64,000 nucleotides of DNA from Aquatica leii (GCA_035610365.1 CM069433.1:54488487-54552486), one strand, 5' to 3'; counted from the first letter of the stretch, positions 49,566 through 58,463 are shown. Numbers and translations are program-made. Notes: a model not told the origin generated them from the sequence alone.

Positions 49566-49929
49566 ATTTAGTTACAGTCTTTACAACTATTTTATATATT
49601 CCCGATTTATCGCACGTATCTATCGGATCTTTTGAGTTACCTAAAAGATTTTTGTTATTGTTAGTGGTTGTTACAATTTTGTAATCAAATTTTGAGAATG
49701 TTTTTTGAAGTCCTCTAGTATAGTAGGTGGAATAATACAGAAATTTTTCATGTTTATTTTGTTTGTTGCCTGTTAATATTTTGTAACATAGTCACATTTT
49801 TAATATTTAATTTATGTTTTTTTTTCTAATGACATTGTTGACTAATAATTCCGAAAATGTTGCATAATGTTAATTAAAATTTAATTCTTTGTTAAAATTA
49901 TCTTTTGAAAATGGGAAATTCAATAAGCG

Positions 49930-50515
49930 TTGCCCTTTCTAATCACTAAAGTATCCAGTCCTACCAAGAATGTACGGTTTACCTAAAATACATAAGCCAG
50001 AAAAAGTATTGTGTTCAATCGTCTCAGGTATCAACGCTCTTACATATCTGATATCAAAATGGTTATCAAACAAATTAAACACTTTGGAGTATCAACAAGC
50101 ACATCTCAGCATCAAGATATTCATACGAATTTACTAAAAAAATTAAAAACGTTGAGCTGACTGAACATGAAATGTTAGAATCATTTGATGTTAGTGCATT
50201 GTTTCTAAGTGTCCCGATTATATTAGCCTTTGGAGTATTTAAAAGATGTATTATCTAAAAACTATTTTAAAAAATCAAAAGTAGAAAATTTTGTAAAATT
50301 AGCAAAATTATGTATGGATCAATCGTATTTTCAAATTCACGGTAATATTTACCACCAAAATAGCGGAACAACAATGGGCAACAACTTGTTTCCATTTATA
50401 GTTGATTTGTTTATGAGTAAATCTGAAACCGATCTAAAACAAAATTTAAATAACTTTCCAAAAAATTGGCTAAGGCATGTGGACGACATTTTTGTGGTCA
50501 TGCATACTAGTATTT
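49930..50515 (+). pseudogene. Penelope-like element RT fragment
   Basis: It reads MYGLPKIHKPEKV near 49,970, then after a break LESFDVSALF-type sequence (50,175-50,205), and in the open frame from 50,230 YFQIHGNIYHQNSGTTMGNN, LFPFIVDLFMS, NWLRHVDDIFVVMH. FYGLPKIHK, SGTTMGNPLSPF and RYVDDIF are diagnostic of Penelope-like RTs. The C-terminal RT region and the GIY-YIG nuclease are missing because the SINE at 50.5 kb follows directly. Stops and frameshifts make it inactive. Confidence 0.8.
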
Positions 50516-50622
50516 GCAGCCCCCAAGAATTTGTTGAGGTCAGTAGAAAGGGCCCACTATCCCCTCCACTTTTGACGTCATTACTGACCTCGGAAGGAAC
50601 GTGGGCGACTTTTGTGAAAGTG

Positions 50623-50778
50623 TTTTTTTCTCTCTCACACATTTTTTTCTCTCTCACATTTTTTTTCTCTCTCACACATTTTTTTTCTCTCTCACACATT
50701 TGTTTTTCTCTCTCACACATTTTTTTTCTCTCACACATTTTTTTTTCTCTCTCACACATTTTTTTCTCTCTCTTACAT
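50623..50778. repeat. Eight-unit polypyrimidine tandem repeat
   Basis: Units of 18-22 bp, TTTTTTTCTCTCTCACACA, varying in T-run length and one CTCTT variant. The plus strand is almost pure pyrimidine apart from the ACA, giving triplex (H-DNA) potential. The three ORFs drawn across it are artefacts. Confidence 0.9.
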
Positions 50779-50899
50779 TGTTACATCATCGCATAATTGG
50801 TAATTTTGATTGCATCGTGCGTCATCGCGTAACTGGTAATTTTTTATGCGTCATCAAGTCTCATGATTTGAATGAGAAGTATTTTTATTTAAAAAAAGC

Positions 50900-50975
50900 T
50901 GTGGGTGCACCTGGATTCGAACCCGGGCTTCTTGATTACAAAGCGGCGACCTTAACCACTAGGCTACCAAACAGT
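50900..50975 (-). repeat. tRNA-like SINE head
   Basis: Internal pol III promoter with A and B boxes at normal spacing on the minus strand. The terminal stems do not pair, so a functional tRNA is not supported. Confidence 0.65.
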
Positions 50976-50985
50976 TGAATCGAAA

Positions 50986-51148
50986 CCATCAATTGTAAAT
51001 AATATAGTGATATATTAAAAAATGCAATAAAGAATTTCCTATGAAAGATTAGTACTAAAATGGCGAGTTAATTTTTAAATAAATGTGAAACTACTATGTT
51101 GCTTGTATATTTACCCGAAAAGCAAAATTGCTGAATCATGAATTTGTT
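50986..51148. other. Spacer; left limit of the Polinton not defined
   Basis: AT-rich. Any Polinton left terminal inverted repeat would lie here or be missing. Homology between Polinton copies 1 and 3 starts only at about 51,149. Confidence 0.4.
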
Positions 51149-51219
51149 TTTCTAATGTGTTACGTGACAAACATTTTACTAGAAATACTTTTTGTACAAA
51201 CATTCTTTCCCTATCAAGA

Positions 51220-51255
51220 TATAAAAGCACGTCTTTACTAAATCTTATTTAGTTC
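51220..51255 (+). promoter_or_regulatory. TATA box and initiator of the first Polinton gene
   Basis: TATAAAA at 51,220-51,226 and TTAGTTC at 51,249-51,255, with the A 31 bp after the first T of the TATA box, and the ATG 49 bp further on. The same TATA-to-TTAGTTC spacing recurs before the ATPase gene (52,179-52,213) and in copy 3. Confidence 0.6.
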
Positions 51256-51299
51256 TTGTTCACAATTCGAATCAATACTTCAATATAAAACTTCTTGTG

Positions 51300-52100
51300 A
51301 TGGCAGCTAAAACACCACAACGTGATGTAAAGAAGTTTTCACCTTATTCTAAAAGAGAAGATTGGAAGAAAAATTATAAATCACCTGCATCGCCAGTGTA
51401 CGTACCTACCGCTAAAGACTACGCCTTGTTTGAAGAAGCCAAAAAATCATACGGTATCAGCAACACAGAAGATAAATCAAAATTAGAAGTACGCGAAAAA
51501 CACGAGTTGTTTAATGAGGTATCTATACCATTAAATCACAGTTACTCAAAAATTGCGCGTCTAGGAATAGATGTTTATAATGGCTTCAGACCTTGCCTGA
51601 AAATAATAAAGTCCGGTTTTAATTCGGGTGTTTACTTCACGTTACCACAATTCACCGAGTTTCTAAGTGTATTGGATAACATGATAGAAGACTTGGGTCA
51701 CAAAGATGTAGGTAAATATCATCTTGAAAATTATATAGTGCACACAACTGATGTGAACGCTGTTCGATTTGTGCCTAAAAATGTGGAAGAAAAATTTCAA
51801 TTGTATGTAGGCCTTAGTTCATTACAAAGCATTAGAAGAATGAAATCTTATTTCACGTCACTACTGAGCGACAGAGAAAACTGTGACTGTCCTTTTCAAG
51901 AATTTATACACGATGTGGTGAATTTTGTAGATTCAAAGAAAAAACAGGAAGCCTGTTATGAAGATTTCGAAGAAGTTCTTGAAGAAAAGTATAACAAAAA
52001 TTTTATGTTATATGAATTAGTTCACAAATTTCCAGGTTTTATGAACATTACGGTAAAGGATTATATGGATACATATGATGACCGTTTTTTGTACAAATAA
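51300..52100 (+). CDS. Polinton first-gene protein, PC4-like candidate (copy 1, open)
   Basis: 266 residues from ATG 51,300 (a GTG precedes it in frame, but ATG is the natural eukaryotic start). The N-terminal 65 residues are basic and proline-rich. Then FNEVSIPLNHSYSKIARLGI, IDVYNGFRPCLKIIKSGFN, SGVYFTLPQFTEFLSVLD resembles the PC4/p15 single-stranded-DNA-binding fold: beta strands with conserved aromatics, a lysine-bearing hairpin, then LT/SL--Q---F/L in a helix. The C-terminal half is acidic and helical with a CDCPF motif. The family role is unknown to me; ssDNA binding during protein-primed replication would fit. It is the only unbroken copy in the window. An AATAAA follows at 52,153. Confidence 0.6.
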   Translation: MAAKTPQRDVKKFSPYSKREDWKKNYKSPASPVYVPTAKDYALFEEAKKSYGISNTEDKSKLEVREKHELFNEVSIPLNHSYSKIARLGIDVYNGFRPCLKIIKSGFNSGVYFTLPQFTEFLSVLDNMIEDLGHKDVGKYHLENYIVHTTDVNAVRFVPKNVEEKFQLYVGLSSLQSIRRMKSYFTSLLSDRENCDCPFQEFIHDVVNFVDSKKKQEACYEDFEEVLEEKYNKNFMLYELVHKFPGFMNITVKDYMDTYDDRFLYK

Positions 52101-52152
52101 TTTAGTATTTTACTATAATTACATGTAGGTAAAAAAAACAAAAAATATAACC

Positions 52153-52163
52153 AATAAAAATAA
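52153..52163 (+). terminator. Polyadenylation signal after the first Polinton gene
   Basis: AATAAAAATAAAG about 50 bp after the stop, directly before the TATA box of the ATPase gene. The same arrangement occurs in copies 2 and 3. Confidence 0.5.
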
Positions 52164-52178
52164 AGTTTTTTTCTTCTA

Positions 52179-52213
52179 TATAAAACCTGTTTTATTTTAA
52201 ACGCAGTTAGTTC
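52179..52213 (+). promoter_or_regulatory. TATA box and initiator of the ATPase gene (copy 1)
   Basis: TATAAAA at 52,179-52,185 and TTAGTTC at 52,207-52,213, A-to-TATA distance 30 bp; the ATG follows at 52,237. The element is preserved in copy 3 (about 56,715-56,755). Confidence 0.6.
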
Positions 52214-52236
52214 TCGTTAAGATAACGACCATTAAC

Positions 52237-52901
52237 ATGTACCAATTTCAGCATCCTTTCTCAGCAATTGTTGCAGGACCCTCTGGATGTGGTAAATCTT
52301 ACTTTATTGTAAACTTTATAAAAAATATTAATGATGTGTGTGACACTAAATTTGAATATGTCATATGGTTTTATGATGAATGGCAGCCTCTGTATAAAGA
52401 TTTGCCAAATATAAAATTTCAAGAAGGATTACCGTCTATGGATTCTTTTGATGGAAGAGAACCTAACTTAATAATCATTGACGATTTAATGCGCGAAGCG
52501 AACAGTGCTGTTGTAGATATATTTACTAAAGGTTGTCATCATAGAAACCTCAGCGTATTTTTCCTAACTCAAAACGTCTTTCACCAAGGTAAAGGACAAC
52601 GCGACATATCATTAAATGCCCATTACATAGTTCTATTTAAAAATCCACGAGATAAAGCCCAAATAAAACATTTAACGAGGCAAGTATACCCTGAAAATCC
52701 AAAATTTTTAGAAGAAGCTTATAACGATGCAACATCGAATCCACATGGATATTTACTTTTGATTTAAAACAGGGTACGCCTGACATTGTACGTTTTAGAA
52801 CATCAATTTTTAACGAAGACGGCGCATGCTACATTTACATTCCTAAAAAAGGGTTTAAATACACAAGTTCAGATAAATATGACATCATTCAATCACAATG
52901 A
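52237..52901 (+). pseudogene. Packaging ATPase, copy 1, frameshifted near its end
   Basis: Same protein as the intact copy at 56,773 up to residue 174. Walker A GPSGCGKS and Walker B LIIIDD are present. A single T is missing in the run near 52,757 (TACTTTTGATT versus TACTTTTTGATT), giving a stop at 52,767. The rest of the coding sequence continues in another frame to the overlapping ATGA at 52,898. One residue differs from copy 3 (tyrosine for asparagine at 41). Confidence 0.85.
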
Positions 52902-53221
52902 CTAACGTACTCACTAAGCATGCTGAACTTCTACGGGCTTTGACAAAATTAGGACCTAATGAGCGACAAGCTTTGCTAAAGTGTGCCAGCGATAAGCAAA
53001 TACATTGTATCTGTGAATGCATTTACAATACTTTAAAAGGAAAAGTTCCATTGTCAGGAACGCAGAAGAGACAGCTCTCTCGTCATAAAAACACGTTGAG
53101 ACGAATAGTAAAACAGGGAGAATCCATTAAAAAGAAAAAAGATTTTATTACAACAAGGAGGCGCATTTCTACCGTTTCTCTTAGCACCCTTAATTAGCGG
53201 CGTGTTAGGAAGTCTTTTTAA
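52898..53221 (+). pseudogene. Conserved small Polinton protein, copy 1, frameshifted
   Basis: Identical for 72 residues to the intact copy at 57,435 apart from one Gln/Arg change. One extra G near 53,116 then shifts the frame, so the basic and hydrophobic C-terminus is replaced by an unrelated tail ending at 53,197. Confidence 0.8.
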
Positions 53222-53226
53222 CTAAT

Positions 53227-53844
53227 ATGGAACACGCTAAAAAGATGATTATCGTTCCCCCGGAATTAATACAGCGGTTAAAAACTACTCCTGAACCTAC
53301 GCAAAACAATGTGTTGTCAGAGTTGGACATCGAAATGAACAAAGTTTTAAATTCAAAACTAGCAGATCACGATAAATGGAATATGTATAATCAGATTCTT
53401 CAAAGGTATTTACATTTTGTCGGTGAAAGCCGACAGCCTGTTAACATTTCAGTTGAAGAAGAAAAGATTACAAAGATGACGGATTCTGATATAATAAACA
53501 CGTTACCTCCTACATACAAGAAAGAAGCGGAAAACTTTTTGCGGATTTTGAACACTTCAGGAAACATACTATGGGATAAGAATGGAGTTGTAACAATAAA
53601 AGGAGAAAATATACCATCTTCGAATATTATTGATTTAGTACATGACGCTATAAGACCGAGAAAAACTAGCAGTCCTAAAGGCTGGCAACAGCTTGCATCT
53701 TATATGAAAGAAATTAATTTTCCGCAAGAACTTATTGGAAATTTAAAACGTCGAGATGTTTCACAAACTAGAAATGAGCAACTAGCGGTAACTTCGCCGC
53801 TTAGAAGTGATCATAGTTTGGCGCAATACTTTGATCACTTCTAA
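53227..53844 (+). pseudogene. Conserved Polinton protein, copy 1, truncated by the inversion
   Basis: It starts MEHAKKMIIVPPELIQRL at 53,227; this copy keeps the N-terminal MEHAKK in frame, unlike copy 3. It is collinear with the 227-residue protein of copy 3 up to about residue 195. The frame then crosses the palindrome centre and ends in a few residues encoded by the inverted copy. Confidence 0.8.
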
Positions 53845-54404
53845 GTGGCGAACTTGCCGCTAGTTGCTCATTTCTAGTTTGTGAAATACCTCGACGTTTT
53901 AAATTTCCAATAAGTTCTTGCGGGAAATTAATTTCTTTCATATAAGATGCAAGTTGCTGCCAGCCTTTAGGACTACTAGTTTTTCTCGGTCTTATAGCAT
54001 CATGCACCAAATCAATAATATTCGAAGATGGTATATTTTCTCCTTTTATTGTTACAACTCCATTCTTATCCCATAGTATGTTTCCTGAAGTGTTCAAAAT
54101 CCGCAAAAGTTTTCCGCTTTTTCTTGTATGTAGGAGGTAACGTGTTTATTATATCAGAATCCGTCATCTTTGTAATCTTTCTTCTTCAACTGAAATGTTA
54201 ACAGGCTGTCGGCTTTCACCGACAAAATGTAAATACCTTTGAAGAATCTGATTATACATATTCCATTTATCGTGATCTGCTAGTTTTGAATTTAAAACTT
54301 TGTTCATTTCGATGTCCAACTCTGACAACACATTGTTTTGCGTAGGTTCAGGAGTAGTTTTTAACCGCTGTATTAATTCCGGGGAACGATAATCATCTTT
54401 TAGC
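53820..54404 (-). pseudogene. Conserved Polinton protein, copy 2 (inverted)
   Basis: The minus-strand frame is open over 54,106-53,801 (GNILWDKNGVVTIKGENIPS, SNIIDLVHDAIRP, GWQQLASYMKEINFPQELIG) and matches copy 3. An A-run one base shorter than in copy 3 (near 54,116) breaks it from its N-terminal half, which is recognisable to about 54,400. Confidence 0.8.
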
Positions 54405-54417
54405 GTGTTCCATATTA

Positions 54418-54738
54418 GTTAAAAAGACTTCCTAACACGCCGCTAATTAAGGGTGCTAAGAGAAACGGTAGAAATGCGCCTCCTTGTTGTAATAAAATCT
54501 TTTCTTTTTAATGGATTCTCCTGTTTTACTATTCGTCTCAACGTGTTTTTATGACGAGAGAGCCGTCTCTTCTGCGTTCCTGACAATGGAACTTTTCCTT
54601 TAAAGTATTGTAAATGCATTCACAGATACAATGTATTTGCTTATCGCTGGCACACTTTAGCAAAGCTTGTCGCTCATTAGGTCCTAATTTTGTCAAAGCC
54701 CGTAGAAGTTCAGCATGCTTAGTGAGTACGTTAGTCAT
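54418..54738 (-). pseudogene. Conserved small Polinton protein, copy 2 (inverted)
   Basis: The start MTNVLTKHAELLRALTKLGP at 54,738 is intact. The frame breaks near 54,597 (one base fewer in a G/A run) and the original C-terminal sequence, GGAFLPFLLAP-like, continues in another frame to about 54,418. Confidence 0.8.
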
Positions 54739-55397
54739 TGTGATTGAATGATGTCATATTTATCTGAACTTGTGTATTTAAACCCTTTTAGGAATGTAAA
54801 TGTAGCATGCGCCGTCTTCGTTAAAAATTGATGTTCTAAAACGTACAATGTCAGGCGTACCCTGTTTTAAATCAAAAAGTAAATATCCATGTGGATTCGA
54901 TGTTGCATCGTTATAAGCTTCTTCTAAAAATTTTGGATTTTCAGGGTATACTTGCCTCGTTAAATGTTTTATTTGGGCTTTATCTCGTGGATTTTTAAAT
55001 AGAACTATGTAATGGGCATTTAATGATATGTCGCGTTGTCCTTTACCTTGGTGAAAGACGTTTTGAGTTAGGAAAATACGCTGAGGTTTCTATGATGACA
55101 ACCTTTAGTAAATATATCTACAACAGCACTGTTCGCTTCGCGCATTAAATCGTCAATGATTATTAAGTTAGGTTCTCTTCCATCAAAAGAATCCATAGAC
55201 GGTAATCCTTCTTGAAATTTTATATTTGGCAAATCTTTATACAGAGGCTGCCATTCATCATAAAACCATATGACATTTTCAAATTTAGTGTCACACACAT
55301 CATTAATATTTTTTATAAAGTTTACAATAAAGTAAGATTTACCACATCCAGAGGGTCCTGCAACAATTGCTGAGAAAGGATGCTGAAATTGGTACAT
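54735..55397 (-). pseudogene. Packaging ATPase, copy 2 (inverted), frameshifted
   Basis: Open from ATG 55,397 for 109 codons, with Walker A and Walker B. It stops at 55,068 because one T is missing in the run after LSVF. The remaining ATPase sequence continues in another frame to 54,735, where it overlaps the next start by ATGA, as in copy 3. Confidence 0.85.
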
Positions 55398-55532
55398 GTT
55401 AATGGTCGTTATCTTAACGAGAACTAACTGCGTTTAAAATAAAACAGGTTTTATATAGAAGAAAAAAACTTTATTTTTATTGGTTATATTTTTTGTTTTT
55501 TTACCTACATGTAATTATAGTAAAATACTAAA

Positions 55533-55688
55533 TTATTTGTACAAAAAACGGTCATCATATGTATCCATATAATCCTTTACCGTAATGTTCATAAAACCTG
55601 GAAATTTGTGAACTAATTCATATAACATAAAATTTTTGTTATACTTTTCTTCAAGAACTTCTTCGAAATCTTCATAACACGCTTCCTG
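55533..55688 (-). pseudogene. C-terminal piece of the Polinton first-gene protein (copy 2)
   Basis: On the minus strand this encodes the last 50 or so residues, EACYEDFEEVLEEKYNKNF to DRFLYK, ending at TAA 55,535-55,533. It is cut at 55,689 by the junction with copy 3. Confidence 0.8.
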
Positions 55689-55842
55689 TTTTTTCTAATG
55701 TGTCACGTGACAAACATTTTACTAGAAATACTTTTTGTACAAACATTCTTTCCCTATCAAGATATAAAAGCACGTCTTTACTAAATCTTATTTAGTTCTT
55801 GTTCACAATTCGAATCAATACTTCAATATAAAACTTCTTGTG

Positions 55843-56669
55843 ATGGCAGCTAAAACACCACAACGTGATGTAAAGAAGTTTTCACCTTATTCTAAAAGAG
55901 AAGATTGGAAGAAAAATTATAGATCACCTGCATCGCCAGTGTACGTACCTACCGCTAAAGACTACGCCTTGTTTGAAGAAGCCAAAAATCATACGGTATC
56001 AGCAACACAGAAGATAAATCAAAATTAGAAGTACGCGAAAAACACGAGTTGTTTAATGAGGTATCTATACCATTAAATCACAGTTACTCAAAAATTGCGC
56101 GTCTAGGAATAGATGTTTATAATGGCTTCAGACCTTGCCTGAAAATAATAAAGTCCGGTTTTAATTCGGGTGTTTACTTCACGTTACCACAATTTACCGA
56201 GTTTCTAAGTGTATTGGATAAGATGATAGAAGACTTGGGTCACAAAGATGTAGGTAAATATCATCTTGAAAATTATATAGTGCACACAACTGATGTGAAC
56301 GCTGTTCGATTTATGCCTAAAAATGTGGAAGAAAAATTTCAATTGTATGTAGGCCTTAGTTCATTACAAAGCATTAGAAGAATGAAATCTTATTTCACGT
56401 CACTACTGAGCGACAGAGAAAACTGTGACTGTCCTTTTCAAGAATTTATACACGATGTGGTGAATTTTGTAGATTCAAAGAAAAAACAGGAAGCGTGTTA
56501 TGAAGATTTCGAAGAAGTTCTTGAAGAAAAGTATAACAAAAATTTTATGTTATATGAATTAGTTCACAAATTTCCAGGTTTTATGAACATTACGGTAAAG
56601 GATTATATGGATACATATGATGACCGTTTTTGTACAAATAATTTAGTATTTTACTATAATTACATGTAG
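55843..56669 (+). pseudogene. Polinton first-gene protein, copy 3, frameshifted twice
   Basis: ATG 55,843 opens the same N-terminus as copy 1, but one A is missing near 55,985 (GCCAAAAATC versus GCCAAAAAATC) and the frame stops at 56,028. The PC4-like and acidic parts are open at 56,049-56,669. A missing T near 56,628 changes the last residues. Protein differences from copy 1 are otherwise two or three substitutions. Confidence 0.85.
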
Positions 56670-56772
56670 GTAAACAAAAAATATAACCAATAAAAATAAA
56701 GTTTTTTTCTTCTATATAAAACCTGTTTTATTTTAAACGCAGTTAGTTCTCGTTAAGATAACGACCATTAAC

Positions 56773-57438
56773 ATGTACCAATTTCAGCATCCTTTCTCAG
56801 CAATTGTTGCAGGACCCTCTGGATGTGGTAAATCTTACTTTATTGTAAACTTTATAAAAAATATTAATGATGTGTGTGACACTAAATTTGAAAATGTCAT
56901 ATGGTTTTATGATGAATGGCAGCCTCTGTATAAAGATTTGCCAAATATAAAATTTCAAGAAGGATTACCGTCTATGGATTCTTTTGATGGAAGAGAACCT
57001 AACTTAATAATCATTGACGATTTAATGCGCGAAGCGAACAGTGCTGTTGTAGATATATTTACTAAAGGTTGTCATCATAGAAACCTCAGCGTATTTTTCC
57101 TAACTCAAAACGTCTTTCACCAAGGTAAAGGACAACGCGACATATCATTAAATGCCCATTACATAGTTCTATTTAAAAATCCACGAGATAAAGCCCAAAT
57201 AAAACATTTAACGAGGCAAGTATACCCTGAAAATCCAAAATTTTTAGAAGAAGCTTATAACGATGCAACATCGAATCCACATGGATATTTACTTTTTGAT
57301 TTAAAACAGGGTACGCCTGACATTGTACGTTTTAGAACATCAATTTTTAACGAAGACGGCGCATGCTACATTTACATTCCTAAAAAAGGGTTTAAATACA
57401 CAAGTTCAGATAAATATGACATCATTCAATCACAATGA
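56773..57438 (+). CDS. Polinton DNA-packaging ATPase (FtsK/HerA-A32 type), intact
   Basis: 221 residues. Walker A GPSGCGKS at 14-21, Walker B LIIIDD at 78-83, a sensor-like FLTQNVF at 109-115, and an arginine-finger candidate in GQRDISLN (about 122). The size and order match the A32-like ATPases of Polintons, adintoviruses and virophages, which drive genome DNA into the capsid with ATP. Its own TATA/initiator lies 20-55 bp upstream. The stop overlaps the next start as ATGA (57,435-57,438), a compact viral arrangement. This is the only complete copy of the three in the window. Confidence 0.92.
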   Translation: MYQFQHPFSAIVAGPSGCGKSYFIVNFIKNINDVCDTKFENVIWFYDEWQPLYKDLPNIKFQEGLPSMDSFDGREPNLIIIDDLMREANSAVVDIFTKGCHHRNLSVFFLTQNVFHQGKGQRDISLNAHYIVLFKNPRDKAQIKHLTRQVYPENPKFLEEAYNDATSNPHGYLLFDLKQGTPDIVRFRTSIFNEDGACYIYIPKKGFKYTSSDKYDIIQSQ

Positions 57439-57761
57439 CTAACGTACTCACTAAGCATGCTGAACTTCTACGGGCTTTGACAAAATTAGGACCTAATGAG
57501 CGACAAGCTTTGCTAAAGTGTGCCAGCGATAAGCAAATACATTGTATCTGTGAATGCATTTACAATACTTTAAAAGGAAAAGTTCCATTGTCAGGAACGC
57601 AGAAGAGACGGCTCTCTCGTCATAAAAACACGTTGAGACGAATAGTAAAACAGGAGAATCCATTAAAAAGAAAAAAGATTTTATTACAACAAGGAGGCGC
57701 ATTTCTACCGTTTCTCTTAGCACCCTTAATTAGCGGCGTGTTAGGAAGTCTTTTTAACTAA
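57435..57761 (+). CDS. Conserved small Polinton protein, basic with hydrophobic C-terminus
   Basis: 108 residues. The N-terminal half is helical (LLRALTKLGPNERQALLKC, CICECIYNTLKGKVPL). A strongly basic centre follows (QKRRLSRHKNTLRRIV, KRKKILLQ), then a hydrophobic tail GGAFLPFLLAPLISGVLGSL. The same pattern (ICEC--N-L-G-V-L---QK--L-RHK--LR, then LL-Q-GGF) is widespread in animal Polintons and adintoviruses. Basic plus amphipathic/hydrophobic features suggest a DNA-core or membrane-active virion component, like the adenovirus core and pVI proteins; this role is inferred. It is translated from an ATGA overlap with the ATPase. Confidence 0.8.
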   Translation: MTNVLTKHAELLRALTKLGPNERQALLKCASDKQIHCICECIYNTLKGKVPLSGTQKRRLSRHKNTLRRIVKQENPLKRKKILLQQGGAFLPFLLAPLISGVLGSLFN

Positions 57762-57779
57762 TATGGAACACGCTAAAAG

Positions 57780-58463
57780 ATGATTATCGTTCCCCCGGAA
57801 TTAATACAGCGGTTAAAAACTACTCCTGAACCTACGCAAAACAATGTGTTGTCAGAGTTGGACATCGAAATGAACAAAGTTTTAAATTCAAAACTAGCAG
57901 ATCACGATAAATGGAATATGTATAATCAGATTCTTCAAAGGTATTTACATTTTGTCGGTGAAAGCCGACAGCCTGTTAACATTTCAGTTGAAGAAGAAAA
58001 GATTACAAAGATGACGGATTCTGATATAATAAACACGTTACCTCCTACATACAAGAAAAAAGCGGAAAACTTTTTGCGGATTTTGAACACTTCAGGAAAC
58101 ATACTATGGGATAAGAATGGAGTTGTAACAATAAAAGGAGAAAATATACCATCTTCGAATATTATTGATTTAGTACATGACGCTATAAGACCGAGAAAAA
58201 CTAGTAGTCCTAAAGGCTGGCAGCAACTTGCATCTTATATGAAAGAAATTAATTTCCCGCAAGAACTTATTGGAAATTTAAAACGTCGAGGTATTTCACA
58301 AACTAGAAATGAGCAACTAGCGGCAAGTTCGCCACTTAGAAGTGATCAAAGTATTGCGCCAAACTATGATGGTGATGACGAGTTGAGGCAGTTAGTAGCT
58401 GAAACCCCGAGAAGATCGAACCGCAGGTCAAGGGTTTTAAACTGGGAATCTTTCAAACTTTGA
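57780..58463 (+). CDS. Conserved Polinton protein of unknown function
   Basis: 227 residues from the ATG at 57,780. An upstream ATG at 57,764 gives only MEHAKR and a stop, because one A is missing compared with copy 1 (where MEHAKK is in frame). The internal ATG keeps the conserved body VPPELIQRL, LSELDIEMNKVL, DHDKWNMYNQILQRYL, LWDKNGVVTIKGE, NIIDLVHDAIRP and KGWQQLASYMKEIN-PQELIGN. This order is a regular feature of insect Polintons between the ATPase and integrase. There are no catalytic motifs. The C-terminus is basic (RRSNRRSR). Function not known; probably structural. Confidence 0.75.
   Translation: MIIVPPELIQRLKTTPEPTQNNVLSELDIEMNKVLNSKLADHDKWNMYNQILQRYLHFVGESRQPVNISVEEEKITKMTDSDIINTLPPTYKKKAENFLRILNTSGNILWDKNGVVTIKGENIPSSNIIDLVHDAIRPRKTSSPKGWQQLASYMKEINFPQELIGNLKRRGISQTRNEQLAASSPLRSDQSIAPNYDGDDELRQLVAETPRRSNRRSRVLNWESFKL

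Larger units (their letters stand above)
50505..50985 (-). mobile_element. tRNA-derived SINE with VNTR-like 3' part
   Basis: On the minus strand a tRNA-like head comes first: A-box TAGCCTAGTGG (about 50,956-50,966) and B-box GGTTCGAATCC (50,913-50,923), with an anticodon-loop-like TTTGTAA. A body (50,790-50,890) contains two AATTACCA-(A/G)TTA-GCGATGA words. Then come eight 18-22-bp units of TGTGTGAGAGAGAAAAAAA, then about 110 bp including GAGGTCAGTAATGACGTC. The acceptor stem does not pair, so this is a SINE head and not a tRNA gene. It truncates the Penelope fragment. The overlapping ORFs here are repeat readings. Confidence 0.65.
51149..53813 (+). repeat. Polinton cassette copy 1 (plus)
   Basis: Matches copy 3 (from 55,690) along its length at very high identity, differing at scattered bases (for example GTGTTACGTG versus GTGTCACGTG) and one-base homopolymer indels. 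It ends at a four-base junction ATCA (53,810-53,813), where the inverted copy begins. Confidence 0.9.
53810..55694 (-). repeat. Polinton cassette copy 2 (inverted, 1.88 kb)
   Basis: Reverse complement of copy-3 sequence 56,481 to about 58,369. It follows copy 3 rather than copy 1 at diagnostic positions (for example GGTATTTCACAAAC, GGCAAGTTCGCCACTT), so it derives from a copy-3-like template. Its left border shares ATCA with copy 1 and its right border is a T6 run shared with copy 3. With copy 1 it makes a 1.9-kb palindrome with a 17-base centre (arms TGATCACTTCTAAG). Confidence 0.9.
55690..58369 (+). repeat. Polinton cassette copy 3 (plus), joined to the rest of the element
   Basis: Repeats 51,149-53,813 in direct orientation and continues without break into the integrase and capsid genes, so this is the copy that belongs to the main element. 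TATA (TATAAAAGC, about 55,761) and TTAGTTC (about 55,791) are conserved. Confidence 0.9.

Noticed and set aside
50623..50778. CRISPR-like array
   Set aside because: Direct tandem repeat with no unique spacers, in eukaryotic DNA.
50900..50975. A functional tRNA-Thr-like gene on the minus strand
   Set aside because: A and B boxes are good, but the acceptor stem does not pair and SINE body sequence follows directly, so it is a tRNA-derived SINE head.
50349..50978. ORFs over 100 codons across the pyrimidine repeat
   Set aside because: They are readings of the 18-22-bp tandem repeat on both strands; no protein motif beyond the Penelope RT part.
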